Below, piece after piece: positions 39,557-48,370 of a stretch of 64,000 nucleotides of DNA. Location: positions 1,302,001-1,366,000 of the forward strand of contig NZ_CP016449.1 in assembly GCF_001713375.1 (NCBI RefSeq), written 5' to 3'. Position 1 is the stretch's first letter, and the number at the start of each line of letters is the position of its first letter. A program made the position numbers and the translations under genes. Source of the DNA: Hydrogenophaga sp. RAC07 (lineage in GTDB: Bacteria; Pseudomonadota; Gammaproteobacteria; Burkholderiales; Burkholderiaceae_C). Below the pieces are notes generated by a model. It ran no database searches and had not been told where the DNA came from. It saw only the letters and a program-made list of their open reading frames with translations.

Positions 39557-40765
39557 ATGACCAACCCCACCCGCCGCCTGGCGGTCATCGCGCTCGCCTG
39601 CACCACCGCTTTCGGTGCCTCGATGGCCATGGCTCAAGCCAACAAGGGCGAGATCCGCATCGCCCACATCCACAGCAAGACCGGCCCGCTCGAGGCCTAC
39701 GCCAAGCAGACCCAGGCCGGCCTGATGATGGGCCTGAACTACGCCACCCAAGGCACCATGATGGTCGCGGGCAAAAAGCTCGTCGTGATCGAGAAGGACG
39801 ACCAGGGCAAGCCCGACGTGGGCAAGAGCCTGCTCGCCGCCGCGTATGCCGACGACAAGGTGGACCTGGCCATTGGCCCGACCGCCTCGCCCGTGGCGCT
39901 GGCCATGCTGCCGGTGGCCGAGGAATACAAAAAGATCCTGCTGGTCGAGCCCGCCGTGGCCGATTCGATCACCGGCGACAAGTGGAACAAGTACATCTTC
40001 CGCACCGGGCGCAACAGCAGCCAGGACGCCGCCGCCAACGCCGTGGCGCTGGACCAGCCAGGCAACGTGGTGGCCTTGCTCGCCAACGACAACGCCTTTG
40101 GTCGCGACGGCGTGAAGGCCACCAAGGACTTCATGAAGAAGGCCAAGATCGTTCACGAGGAATACCTGCCCGTGGGCACGACCGACTTCACCGCCGGCCT
40201 GCTGCGCATCGTCGACAAGCTCAAGGACCAGCCGGGCACCAAGTACATCTCGGTGGGCTGGTCGGGTGCGCCCACGCCGTTTTCCAAGATCGCCGAAATG
40301 GACCTGGAAAAGCGCTACGGCATCAAGCTCGCCACGGGTGGCAACATCCTGCCGGCCATGGTGGCTTACAAGCAGTTCCCCGGTATGGAAGGCGCGCTGT
40401 ACTACTACTTCGGCATCCCGAAGAACCCGGTGAACGACGCCATGGTGGCCGAGCACTACAAGCAGTTCAAGGCGCCGCCGGACTTCTTCACGGCCGGTGG
40501 TTTTTCGGCGGCGATGGCGGTGGTGACGGCGCTCAAGAAGACCAATGGCGACACCAACACCGAGAAGCTCATCAGCACCATGGAGGGCATGAGCTTCGAC
40601 ACGCCCAAGGGCAAGATGACTTTCCGCAAGGAAGACCACCAGGCCATGCAGAGCATGTACCACTTCAAGATCAAGGTGGACCCCGCGTTTGCGTGGGGTG
40701 TGCCTGAGCTGGTGCGGGAGATCAAGCCTGAAGACTTGGCGATTCCCATCCGGAACAAGAGGTAA
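39557..40765 (+). CDS. ABC transporter substrate-binding protein (Liv/HAAT type), second system
   Basis: A 402-residue periplasmic binding protein of the peripla_BP_6 type. The signal peptide is TRRLAVIALACTTAFGASMAMA, cleaved before QANKGE. The mature protein starts IRIAHIHSKTGPLEAYAKQTQAG, with the S-K-T-G-P variant of the usual ligand-binding segment. AGGAGA precedes the ATG at 39557. It is the first gene of the sigma-54-driven operon, and a repeat lies between it and the ATPase genes. The ligand is unknown. Confidence 0.92.
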   Translation: MTNPTRRLAVIALACTTAFGASMAMAQANKGEIRIAHIHSKTGPLEAYAKQTQAGLMMGLNYATQGTMMVAGKKLVVIEKDDQGKPDVGKSLLAAAYADDKVDLAIGPTASPVALAMLPVAEEYKKILLVEPAVADSITGDKWNKYIFRTGRNSSQDAAANAVALDQPGNVVALLANDNAFGRDGVKATKDFMKKAKIVHEEYLPVGTTDFTAGLLRIVDKLKDQPGTKYISVGWSGAPTPFSKIAEMDLEKRYGIKLATGGNILPAMVAYKQFPGMEGALYYYFGIPKNPVNDAMVAEHYKQFKAPPDFFTAGGFSAAMAVVTALKKTNGDTNTEKLISTMEGMSFDTPKGKMTFRKEDHQAMQSMYHFKIKVDPAFAWGVPELVREIKPEDLAIPIRNKR

Positions 40766-40766
40766 G

Positions 40767-40852
40767 AACCCCCTGCGCCGCTCACGCGGCTTCCCCCTTG
40801 AAAGGGGGACAACACCTGCGGCCCGGCGGAGCCGGTTCCGCGGTGTTTCTGG
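40767..40852. repeat. Dispersed GC-rich intergenic repeat, copy 2
   Basis: The element starts CCCCCTGCGCCGC like copy 1, then has a perfect stem CCCCCTT/AAGGGGG (TTCCCCCTTGAAAGGGGG) and GGCGGAGCCGG. It separates the binding-protein gene from the ATPase genes of the same operon, where it may protect the upstream mRNA. Confidence 0.7.
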
Positions 40853-40909
40853 AAGTTCGCCGCACTTGCGGCTCACGGCACACCGCTGCCTCATGCGGAG
40901 AGTCCTTCA

Positions 40910-41671
40910 ATGCTTGAAACCCAAGACCTCACGGTCCGCTTCGGCGGGCACGTGGCGGTGAGTGCTGTCTCCTGCGCGTTCGCGCCGGGCACGCTGACCG
41001 CCATCGTCGGCCCCAACGGCGCCGGCAAGACGACCTACTTCAACCTGATCTCCGGGCAGATCAAGGCCAGCGCGGGCAGCGTGCGTCTCGGTGGCCACGA
41101 CATCTCGTCGCTCGGTGCGCCGGCGCGTGCGCAGGCCGGGCTGGGCCGCGCCTTCCAGCTCACCAACCTGTTTCCCAACCTGACGGTGCAGGAAAACGTG
41201 CGCCTGGCGGTGCAGGCCAAGGCGAAGGCCGGGCTGAACCTGTGGCGCATCTGGAGCGACCGTCGTGACCTGCTGGAGCGCGCCGACGAAGTGCTGGAGA
41301 CGGTGTCACTGATTGAGAAGCGCGACGCACTGGCCAGCAGCCTGCCGCACGGCGACCAGCGCAAGCTGGAAGTGGCCATCCTCATGGCACTCGATCCGCT
41401 GGTGTTCATGTTCGACGAACCCACCGCCGGCATGAGCGTGGACGAGGTGCCGGTGGTGCTGAACCTGATTCGCCAGCTCAAGAACGACAAGACCAAGACC
41501 ATCCTGCTGGTCGAACACAAGATGGATGTGGTGCGCGAACTCTCGGACCGCATCATCGTGCTGCACAACGGCGAACTGGTGGCCGACGGCGACCCCGCCG
41601 AAGTCATTGCGTCACCCGTGGTGCAGCAGGCCTACCTCGGCATCAACCCGACCGAAGAGGAGGCTGCATGA
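40910..41671 (+). CDS. Branched-chain amino acid-type ABC transporter, ATP-binding protein (LivG-type), second system
   Basis: A 253-residue ATPase. Walker A is GPNGAGKT; the signature LPHGDQRKLEVAILMAL is degenerate as is normal for LivG; Walker B is PLVFMFDEPTAGMS; the switch is LLVEHK. A GGAGAG ribosome site precedes the ATG. It overlaps the next ATPase gene in an ATGA junction. Gene order here (binding protein, G, F, H, M) differs from that of the first transporter (binding protein, H, M, G, F), so the two are not a recent duplication. Confidence 0.92.
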   Translation: MLETQDLTVRFGGHVAVSAVSCAFAPGTLTAIVGPNGAGKTTYFNLISGQIKASAGSVRLGGHDISSLGAPARAQAGLGRAFQLTNLFPNLTVQENVRLAVQAKAKAGLNLWRIWSDRRDLLERADEVLETVSLIEKRDALASSLPHGDQRKLEVAILMALDPLVFMFDEPTAGMSVDEVPVVLNLIRQLKNDKTKTILLVEHKMDVVRELSDRIIVLHNGELVADGDPAEVIASPVVQQAYLGINPTEEEAA

Positions 41672-42402
41672 GCAACCTCTTGACTTTGAGTGGCGTCCAC
41701 ACCCACATCGGCGCGTACCACATCCTCCACGGCGTGGACCTCGTGGTGCCGGCCAACCAGCTCACCATGCTGCTCGGCCGCAACGGCGCGGGCAAGACGA
41801 CCACGCTGCGCACCATCATGGGCCTGTGGCACGCGAGCCAGGGCACGGTGACGCTGGATGGGGTGGACATCACGAAGCAGCCCACACCCGACACCGTACA
41901 AAGCGGCGTGGCCTACGTGCCCGAGAGCATGGGCATCTTCTCCGACCTCTCGGTGCGCGAGAACATGCTGCTCGCCGCGCGCGGCGCGCGCACGCTCGAC
42001 GACATCGACACCACACGGCTCGAATGGATCTTCGGCCTGTTCCCCGCCATCAAGAAGTTCTGGCTGCACCCCGCCGGCAAGCTGAGCGGCGGGCAGAAGC
42101 AGATGCTGGCGGTCTCGCGCGCTATCGTCGAGCCGCGCAAGTTGTTGCTGATCGACGAGCCCAGCAAGGGCCTGGCGCCCGCGATCATCCAGAACATGAT
42201 CGCGGCCTTCCGCGAACTCAAGGCCGCCCAGACCACCATCCTGCTGGTCGAGCAGAACTTCAACTTCGCGCGCCAGCTCGGCGACTCCGTGGCCGTGATG
42301 GACGACGGCCGTGTGGTGCACAGCGGCTCGATGGCCGAACTGGCCGCCGATGAAGCCATGCAGTCCCGATTGCTCGGTCTCTCTTTGGGATCACACCAAT
42401 GA
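41668..42402 (+). CDS. Branched-chain amino acid-type ABC transporter, ATP-binding protein (LivF-type), second system
   Basis: A 244-residue ATPase with Walker A GRNGAGKT, signature LSGGQKQMLAVSRAI, Walker B KLLLIDEPSKGLAP and switch LLVEQN. ATGA overlaps tie it to the genes on both sides, so stoichiometric synthesis is likely. Confidence 0.92.
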   Translation: MSNLLTLSGVHTHIGAYHILHGVDLVVPANQLTMLLGRNGAGKTTTLRTIMGLWHASQGTVTLDGVDITKQPTPDTVQSGVAYVPESMGIFSDLSVRENMLLAARGARTLDDIDTTRLEWIFGLFPAIKKFWLHPAGKLSGGQKQMLAVSRAIVEPRKLLLIDEPSKGLAPAIIQNMIAAFRELKAAQTTILLVEQNFNFARQLGDSVAVMDDGRVVHSGSMAELAADEAMQSRLLGLSLGSHQ

Positions 42403-43388
42403 CACTCCTCAAAGCCGACTTCGACTGGAAGCCGCTCGCGCTCGTGCCCGCGCTCGCGCTCATCGCCTTGCCCGCCGTGGGCAGCGGTTCCACCTGGATC
42501 ACGCTCACCGTGGCCGGGCTGGCCATGGGCATGATCATCTTCATCATCGCCTCGGGCCTCACGCTGGTGTTTGGCCTCATGGACGTGCTGAACTTCGGCC
42601 ACGGCGTGTTCATCGCACTCGGTGCCTTCGTGGCCACCACGGTGCTGGCCAGCATGACCAGCTACACCCAGGCCGACAGCCTCTGGCTCAACCTCATGGC
42701 CTTGCTGCCGGCCATGCTGGTGGCCATGGCGGTGGCCGGAGCGCTGGGCTGGGTGTTCGAGCGCCTCATCATCCGCCCGGTGTACGGCATGCACCTCAAG
42801 CAGATCCTCATCACCATGGGCGGCATGATCATTGGCGAAGAGATGATCAAGGTCATCTGGGGCCCGGGGCAGATCGCGCTGCCGCTGCCGGAGAGTTTGA
42901 GAGGCTCCTTCATCTTTGGCGACGCCGCGGTGGAGAAGTACCGCCTGCTCGCGGTGCTGGTGGGCGCGGCCGTGTTCGCGGCCATGGTGTGGACGCTCAA
43001 CCGCACCAAGGTCGGCCTGCTGGTGCGCGCCGGCGTGCAGGACCGCGAGATGGTCGAGTCGCTCGGCTACCGGATCCGCCAGCTCTTCATCGGCGTGTTC
43101 GTGGTGGGCAGTGCGCTGGCCGGCCTGGGCGGCGTGATGTGGGGCCTGTACCAGCAGACCGTGTTGCCGCAGATGGGCGCGCAGGTCAACGTGTTGATCT
43201 TCATCGTCATCATCATCGGCGGCCTGGGCTCCACCACGGGTGCGCTCATCGGCGCGCTGCTGGTGGGCCTGATGGCGAACTACACCGGTTTCCTGGCGCC
43301 CAAGGTCGCGCTGTTTTCCAACATCGCGCTGATGGTGGCCATCCTGTTGTGGCGGCCGCAGGGTGTGTACCCCGTGACCAATCGCTGA
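42399..43388 (+). CDS. Branched-chain amino acid-type ABC transporter permease (LivH-type), second system
   Basis: A 329-residue inner-membrane permease with about eight or nine hydrophobic segments. The signature is GLTLVFGLMDVLNFGHGVFIALGAF (key part VLNFGHGVF). The coupling loop RAGVQDREMVESLGYRI is present, and the protein ends LWRPQGVYPVTNR as LivH proteins often do. It is about 40 residues longer than the first system's LivH because of an insertion near residues 85-100. Confidence 0.92.
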   Translation: MTLLKADFDWKPLALVPALALIALPAVGSGSTWITLTVAGLAMGMIIFIIASGLTLVFGLMDVLNFGHGVFIALGAFVATTVLASMTSYTQADSLWLNLMALLPAMLVAMAVAGALGWVFERLIIRPVYGMHLKQILITMGGMIIGEEMIKVIWGPGQIALPLPESLRGSFIFGDAAVEKYRLLAVLVGAAVFAAMVWTLNRTKVGLLVRAGVQDREMVESLGYRIRQLFIGVFVVGSALAGLGGVMWGLYQQTVLPQMGAQVNVLIFIVIIIGGLGSTTGALIGALLVGLMANYTGFLAPKVALFSNIALMVAILLWRPQGVYPVTNR

Positions 43389-43398
43389 GGAGCCGAAC

Positions 43399-44499
43399 AT
43401 GATGTCCCGACTCCTTTCCAACGACCTGCCGCGCAGCCGCTGGCTCACCGCCTTGCTGGTGGTCCTGTTCCTCGGCCTGCTGTTCGCGCCTTTCCTGTTC
43501 CCCGGCGTGAAGGCGCTCAACGTGGCGGCCAAGGTGCTGATCTTCGTGGCGCTGGTGGCCAGCTTTGATTTGCTGCTGGGCTACACCGGCATCGTGAGTT
43601 TTGCCCACACCATGTTCTTCGGCATCGGCGCCTATGGCGTGGCGATCTCGCTGAACTCGGCCGAGCAGGCGGGTTGGGGTGCGCTGGCCGTGGGGGTGTT
43701 CTGCGCGCTGCTGATCTCGCTGCTGCTGTCGCTGCTCATCGGCCTGTTCTCGTTGCGCGTGAAGGCGATCTTCTTCGCCATGATCACGCTGGCCGTGGCC
43801 TCGGCTTTCCTCACGCTGGCCTCGCAACTCTCCGACTTCACCGGCGGCGAAGACGGCCTGAGCTTCCGCGTGCCCGAGCTGCTCTCGCCCGGCTTCATGC
43901 TGCGGGAGACGCCGCTGGTCACACCGTTGGGCGAGGTCGATCTGAACGGCCGCCTGATCACCTACTACCTGATCTTTGTGGCCGTCACCGCGATCTTCCT
44001 GACCATTCTGCGCATCGTGAATTCGCCGTTCGGGCGTGTGCTGCAGGCCATCCGCGAGAACGACTTCCGCGCCGAGGCGCTGGGCTACCGCACGGTGGTG
44101 TACCGCACGCTGTCCAACGTGCTGTCGGCCTCGTTCGCCACGCTCGCCGGCTGCCTGCTCGCGATCTGGCTGCGTTACCAGGGGCCCGACACCTCGCTCT
44201 CGTTCGAGATCATGCTGGACATCCTGCTCATCGTCGTGATCGGCGGCATGGGCACGCTCTACGGTGCACTCATCGGCAGCGTGATCTTTGTGCTGGCACA
44301 GAGCTACCTGCAGGACCTGCTGCGCGTGGCCGGCACCGCCACCGAAGGCATCCCGTTGCTGCCCGCGCTGCTCACGCCCGACCGCTGGCTGCTCTGGCTG
44401 GGCGTGCTGTTCGTGCTCTCGGTCTACTACTTTCCCACCGGCGTGGTGGGCAAGCTCAGGGAGCGCGCGGCGTTGGTGCGCTTGAAGGGACTGAAATGA
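43399..44499 (+). CDS. Branched-chain amino acid-type ABC transporter permease (LivM-type), second system
   Basis: A 366-residue permease with LivM hallmarks: LLLGYTGIVSFAHTMFFGIGAYG and the coupling loop LQAIRENDFRAEALGYR. About ten hydrophobic segments are visible. Relative to the first system's LivM it has a longer periplasmic insertion near residues 150-190 (FTGGEDGLSFRVPELLSPG). It starts 10 bp after the LivH-type gene, with GGAG in the gap, and its stop overlaps the hydrolase start. Confidence 0.92.
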   Translation: MMSRLLSNDLPRSRWLTALLVVLFLGLLFAPFLFPGVKALNVAAKVLIFVALVASFDLLLGYTGIVSFAHTMFFGIGAYGVAISLNSAEQAGWGALAVGVFCALLISLLLSLLIGLFSLRVKAIFFAMITLAVASAFLTLASQLSDFTGGEDGLSFRVPELLSPGFMLRETPLVTPLGEVDLNGRLITYYLIFVAVTAIFLTILRIVNSPFGRVLQAIRENDFRAEALGYRTVVYRTLSNVLSASFATLAGCLLAIWLRYQGPDTSLSFEIMLDILLIVVIGGMGTLYGALIGSVIFVLAQSYLQDLLRVAGTATEGIPLLPALLTPDRWLLWLGVLFVLSVYYFPTGVVGKLRERAALVRLKGLK

Positions 44500-45362
44500 A
44501 ACCGCAAGCCGCCGTGGTGCCGCGCTCGCGTTACCTCGTGTGCGAAGGCCGCGAGATCCACTTCATGGACTGGCAACCCGAAATCGCAGCTGGCCCCGTG
44601 GTGGTCGCATGGCACGGCCTGGCCCGCACCGGGCGCGACATGGACCCGCTGGCCGCGCACCTGAGCGCACAAGGCTGGCGTGTCATCTGCCCCGACACCA
44701 TCGGCCGCGGTCTCAGCCAGTGGAGCCCGAAGCCCGAGACCGAGTACTGCCTCGACTTCTACAGCCGCATTGCCACCGCACTGGTGGACCAGCTCGGCCT
44801 GCAGCGCTTCCACTGGGTCGGCACCTCCATGGGCGGCGCCATCGGCATGGTGTGCGCGGCCGGCGCGCTGCGCGGACGCATTGAACGGCTGGTGCTCAAC
44901 GACATCGGCCCCAAGACGGCGGACGCGGCGATTGCGCGCATCCGCAGCTACGCCGGCAACCCGGCCGCCTTCGACACCGTGGGTGAGCTGCAGCAGTACT
45001 TCCGCACCATCTACAAGCCCTATGGATATTTGAGCGATGCGCAGTGGACGCTGCTCACCGAGAGTTCCACCCGCCGCCTGCCCGACGGCCGCGTGACGCC
45101 GCACTACGACCCGGCGATGGTCCAGCAGTTCACGCACCACCCAGCCGACTACGAACTGTGGCCGACCTTCGAGCGCATCGACGTGCCGGTGTTGTGCCTG
45201 CGCGGCGCCGACTCGGATCTGCTGCTGGCCGACACGGCAGAGGCCATGCGCGACCGCGGGCCGCGCGCGCTGGTGGTGACCATCGCCGGATGCGGGCATG
45301 CGCCGGCGCTCAACGTGCCCGAGCAGTTCGAGCTGGTGCAGCGGTTTCTGGCGGGCCACTGA
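44496..45362 (+). CDS. Alpha/beta hydrolase at the end of the second ABC operon
   Basis: A 288-residue alpha/beta-hydrolase. The oxyanion region is VVAWHGLARTGRD; the nucleophile elbow is VGTSMGGAIGM (Ser at about 110); an acid residue is likely in LRGADSDLLL; and the catalytic His is in IAGCGHAPALNVPEQ. No signal peptide. ATGA overlap with the permease gene shows it is part of the transporter operon, so it probably hydrolyses the imported compound (an ester or amide). It is not close to the hydrolase of the first operon. Confidence 0.88.
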   Translation: MKPQAAVVPRSRYLVCEGREIHFMDWQPEIAAGPVVVAWHGLARTGRDMDPLAAHLSAQGWRVICPDTIGRGLSQWSPKPETEYCLDFYSRIATALVDQLGLQRFHWVGTSMGGAIGMVCAAGALRGRIERLVLNDIGPKTADAAIARIRSYAGNPAAFDTVGELQQYFRTIYKPYGYLSDAQWTLLTESSTRRLPDGRVTPHYDPAMVQQFTHHPADYELWPTFERIDVPVLCLRGADSDLLLADTAEAMRDRGPRALVVTIAGCGHAPALNVPEQFELVQRFLAGH

Positions 45363-45466
45363 GGTCGCTCCCGCTGGAGGGTGCGACGCAAAGCGTGCGT
45401 TTGCGAACAGCGTCGTTCTTCGCAATCCGATAGTGTTGCTGCTTCATGCACCCACGGAGAAGCACC

Positions 45467-45745
45467 ATGCCCATGACCAGCCGCAGCGACGTCGATCATT
45501 CCCAACCATCCTCCATTGAGCATCTCAAGGCCATGGATGACGCCCGCGACGGTATCCCCGGCGAACACTGGCTGGTGCTGGGCGCAGGGCTCGCTGCCTG
45601 GGCGCTCACGCGCAAGAGTCCGTCGTTTGCGGTTCGCTCGCTCGGCATGTTGGCGGGCACGGCCCTGGTGGGCCGGGCGGCCAGTGGCCGCGATGGCCTG
45701 AGCAAGGTGCTGCGCTGGACACCACTGGGCGGGCGCGTCAGGTAG
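45467..45745 (+). CDS. Small hypothetical membrane protein
   Basis: A 92-residue protein of unknown function. A hydrophilic N-terminus of ~30 residues precedes two moderately hydrophobic stretches (HWLVLGAGLAAWALT and SLGMLAGTALVGRAAS). This faintly resembles small YgaP/DUF2892-type membrane proteins, but it lacks their usual CPVY motif. The ATG at 45467 has GGAGAAG upstream; an earlier ATG at 45446 has no ribosome site. Confidence 0.6.
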   Translation: MPMTSRSDVDHSQPSSIEHLKAMDDARDGIPGEHWLVLGAGLAAWALTRKSPSFAVRSLGMLAGTALVGRAASGRDGLSKVLRWTPLGGRVR

Positions 45746-45838
45746 TTGACTGCACGCGCCCCGATCAGGGTGCCACCCGACGAATTCCAGGTTCCGGGCC
45801 CGTCTCCGTCAAACGACGGGTCTGGCCGCTGACAGGGC

Positions 45839-46930
45839 TCAGTCCTTCGCGCCGATTGCCAGCGCCCGTTCGCGGCTGGCCTGCAGCTCCATCGGGTTGT
45901 CGGCGCTCTTGGTGGCCCAGCCTTGCAGGTGCTGCTCGGCCACGTCGCTGAGCGCGCGGATCCACTCGGGCTGGTCGTTGAGGCAGGGGATGTACTGGAA
46001 GCTGCTGCCGCCGGCGTGCAGAAACGCTTCACGCGCTTCCATGTTGATCTCTTCCAGGGTTTCCAGGCAGTCGCTGGTGAAGCCGGGGCAGACCACGTCA
46101 ACGCTTTTCAAACCCTTGCCAGCGAGGTCGATCAGCGTGGGCTCGGTGTAGGGCTCCAGCCACTTGGCCTTGCCGAAGCGCGACTGGAAGGTGACCTTGT
46201 AGCGGTCCTTGGGCAGGCCCAGCTGTTCGGCCAGCAGGCGTGCGGTCTTGTGGCATTCGCAGTGGTAGGGGTCGCCCAGTTGCAGGGTGCGCTCGGGCAC
46301 GCCGTGAAAGCTCATCACCAGTTGTTCACTCTGGCCGTGCGCCATCCAGTGCGCGCGGATGGTCTTGGCCAGCGCGTGGATGTAGCCCGGGTGGTCGTGG
46401 TAACGGTTGATGAAGCGCAGCTCGGGCAGGTTGCGCACCTTGGCCGCCCAGTTCATCACGCCGTCGACCACACTCGCCGTGGTGGTGGCGCTGTACTGAG
46501 GGTAGGCCGGCAACACCAGCACGCGGGTCACGCCCTCGGCCCTGAGTTCGTCCATCACCGAGGCAATCGACGGGTTGCCGTAACGCATGGCGTAACGCAC
46601 CGTGACCTGGTGACCGCGTTCGCCCAGGTAGCCGCGCAGCAGCGTGGCCTGGCGTTCGGTCCACACCTTCAGCGGTGAGCCCTCGGGCATCCAGATGCCG
46701 GCGTACTTGGCCGCTGATTTTTTGGGCCGCACGCGCAGGATGATGCCGTGCAGGATCAACATCCAGACGAAGCGCGGGATCTCCACCACGCGCTGGTCGC
46801 CCAGGAACTCGGCGAGGTAGCGGCGCAGAGCGGGGGCGGTGGGTTCGTCGGGGGTGCCCAGGTTGCACAGCAGAACTGCGGTGCGAGCGGCTTGGCCGTG
46901 TTTGTAGGGCGGTTCGGTGTTGAAGGGCAT
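45839..46930 (-). CDS. hemH: Ferrochelatase
   Basis: A 363-residue ferrochelatase inserting Fe(II) into protoporphyrin IX, the last step of heme synthesis. It competes with the magnesium chelatase (bchH at 62 kb) for the same porphyrin. Conserved parts are LLCNLGTPDEPT, YPQYSATTTASV, MSFHGVPERTL (active-site His) and CPGFTSDCLETLEEI (active-site Glu). It diverges from the HAD gene, leaving only about 20 bp between the two start codons. Confidence 0.96.
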   Translation of the reverse strand: MPFNTEPPYKHGQAARTAVLLCNLGTPDEPTAPALRRYLAEFLGDQRVVEIPRFVWMLILHGIILRVRPKKSAAKYAGIWMPEGSPLKVWTERQATLLRGYLGERGHQVTVRYAMRYGNPSIASVMDELRAEGVTRVLVLPAYPQYSATTTASVVDGVMNWAAKVRNLPELRFINRYHDHPGYIHALAKTIRAHWMAHGQSEQLVMSFHGVPERTLQLGDPYHCECHKTARLLAEQLGLPKDRYKVTFQSRFGKAKWLEPYTEPTLIDLAGKGLKSVDVVCPGFTSDCLETLEEINMEAREAFLHAGGSSFQYIPCLNDQPEWIRALSDVAEQHLQGWATKSADNPMELQASRERALAIGAKD

Positions 46931-46949
46931 GCGCTATTCTCTCGCAAGC

Positions 46950-47684
46950 ATGAAAACCCCCATGAGTACAGACCTCCCGGCACCTGTTGTGCTGGACCCC
47001 AGCCGCATCCGCGCCATCAGCATCGATCTCGATGACACGCTCTGGCCCATCTGGCCCACCATCGAGCGCGCCGAGGCCATGCTGGCCAACTGGCTCGCGC
47101 AACACGCTCCCGCCACCGCCCGGCTCTATGCCACGCCCGGCGCCCTGCGCGAAGCGCGCAACCACCTGCAGACGCTGCGACCCGATCTTGCGTACGACCT
47201 CAGTGCCTTGCGGCGCGAGTCGATCCGGTATGTATTGCACCGCGCGGGCGACGATCCCGCGCTGGCCGAGCCGGCGTTCGATGTGTTCTTTGACGAGCGC
47301 CAACGCGTGCAGCTGTTTGAAGACGCCATGCCGGCGCTGGAATGGTTGAGCACGCGATTTCCGGTGGTGGCGGTGTCCAACGGCAACGCCGACGTGCACC
47401 GCGTGGGCCTGGGGCACCACTTTCACGCGGCCTTCAACGCGCGCGAGTTCGGTGTGGGCAAGCCCGACCCGCGCATCTTCCACGCCGCGGCCGATGCCGC
47501 GGGTGTGGAAGCCACCGAGGTGCTGCACATCGGTGATGACGCGGTGCTCGACGTGGTGGGTGCGCTGCGTGCCGGCATGCAGGTGGCCTGGGTCAACCGC
47601 ACCGGAATGGCCTGGGAACACGCACCGCTGCAGCCGCACGCCACCGTGGCCGACCTGATGGACCTGTGCCGTCAGATCGGCTGA
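46950..47684 (+). CDS. HAD-superfamily hydrolase
   Basis: A 244-residue haloacid-dehalogenase-type phosphatase. Motif I is SIDLDDTLWP (nucleophile Asp), motif II VVAVSNGN, motif III KPDPRIF (Lys) and motif IV HIGDDAVLD. The cap domain is inserted after motif I (C1 type), so small-molecule phosphates are the likely substrates. The ATG at 46950 is chosen; a second ATG four codons later is equally plausible. The specific substrate is unknown. Confidence 0.9.
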   Translation: MKTPMSTDLPAPVVLDPSRIRAISIDLDDTLWPIWPTIERAEAMLANWLAQHAPATARLYATPGALREARNHLQTLRPDLAYDLSALRRESIRYVLHRAGDDPALAEPAFDVFFDERQRVQLFEDAMPALEWLSTRFPVVAVSNGNADVHRVGLGHHFHAAFNAREFGVGKPDPRIFHAAADAAGVEATEVLHIGDDAVLDVVGALRAGMQVAWVNRTGMAWEHAPLQPHATVADLMDLCRQIG

Positions 47685-47709
47685 TGTTTCTTTCCCCACC
47701 TCGTTCAGC

Positions 47710-48360
47710 ATGAGCCTCACGATCTACGGCATCCCTGCGTCCCGCGCGGTGCGCCCCTTGTGGGCCGCCACCGAACTCGGCCTCGACTTCCGGCACGAGA
47801 AGCTGGACTACCGGGGCGGCGGCACGCGCACGCCGGCGTTTCTGGCCATCAACCCCAATGGCCATGTGCCGGCCATCGTCGATGCGCGGCCCGAGGGAGA
47901 TGTGGTGCTGTGGGAGAGCATGGCTTGTGCGCTCTACATCGCGCGCCACCACGGGGTGGCCGACGGGGTGAGCATCACACCGGCCACGCCGCGCGAAGAC
48001 GCCGAGGCCTTGCGCTGGAGCTTCTGGGCCGTGACGGAAGCCGAGGCCGACGCGCTGACCGTGCTGATGCACCGCCTGGCGATGCCCGAGGAGCGGCGCA
48101 AACCGGAACTCGCCGAGGCCGCAGAGCGCCGTCTGGTGGTGCCGCTGCGCGTGGTCGAGCAGCACCTGCAACGGCAGAAGGACGCGGGCCAGGCCTTTCT
48201 CGCGGCCTCTCGGTTCACCGTGGCCGACGTCTGTGCGGCCAGCGTGCTCAACTGGGCGCGCCCCTCGCAGGTGCTGATGGCCGACCACCCGCTCACGCAC
48301 GACTGGATCCTGCGCTGCATGGCGCGACCAGCCTATCTTCAGGTGCGCGAGTTCGACTGA
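47710..48360 (+). CDS. Glutathione S-transferase family protein
   Basis: A 216-residue cytosolic GST-like protein. The N-terminal thioredoxin-like domain starts LTIYGIPASRAVRPLWAATELG and has the cis-Pro segment NPNGHVPAIVD and ES(M)ACALYIARH for glutathione binding. The C-terminal helical domain includes FTVADVCAASVLNWA. No operon partner suggests a substrate. The gene lies 25 bp after the HAD gene and may be co-transcribed. Confidence 0.9.
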   Translation: MSLTIYGIPASRAVRPLWAATELGLDFRHEKLDYRGGGTRTPAFLAINPNGHVPAIVDARPEGDVVLWESMACALYIARHHGVADGVSITPATPREDAEALRWSFWAVTEAEADALTVLMHRLAMPEERRKPELAEAAERRLVVPLRVVEQHLQRQKDAGQAFLAASRFTVADVCAASVLNWARPSQVLMADHPLTHDWILRCMARPAYLQVREFD

Positions 48361-48370
48361 ACGTCGGCTT

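Noticed and set aside
45839..46930. hemH as part of the photosynthesis operon
   Set aside because: It is separated by several unrelated genes and no PpsR-type site was seen upstream.
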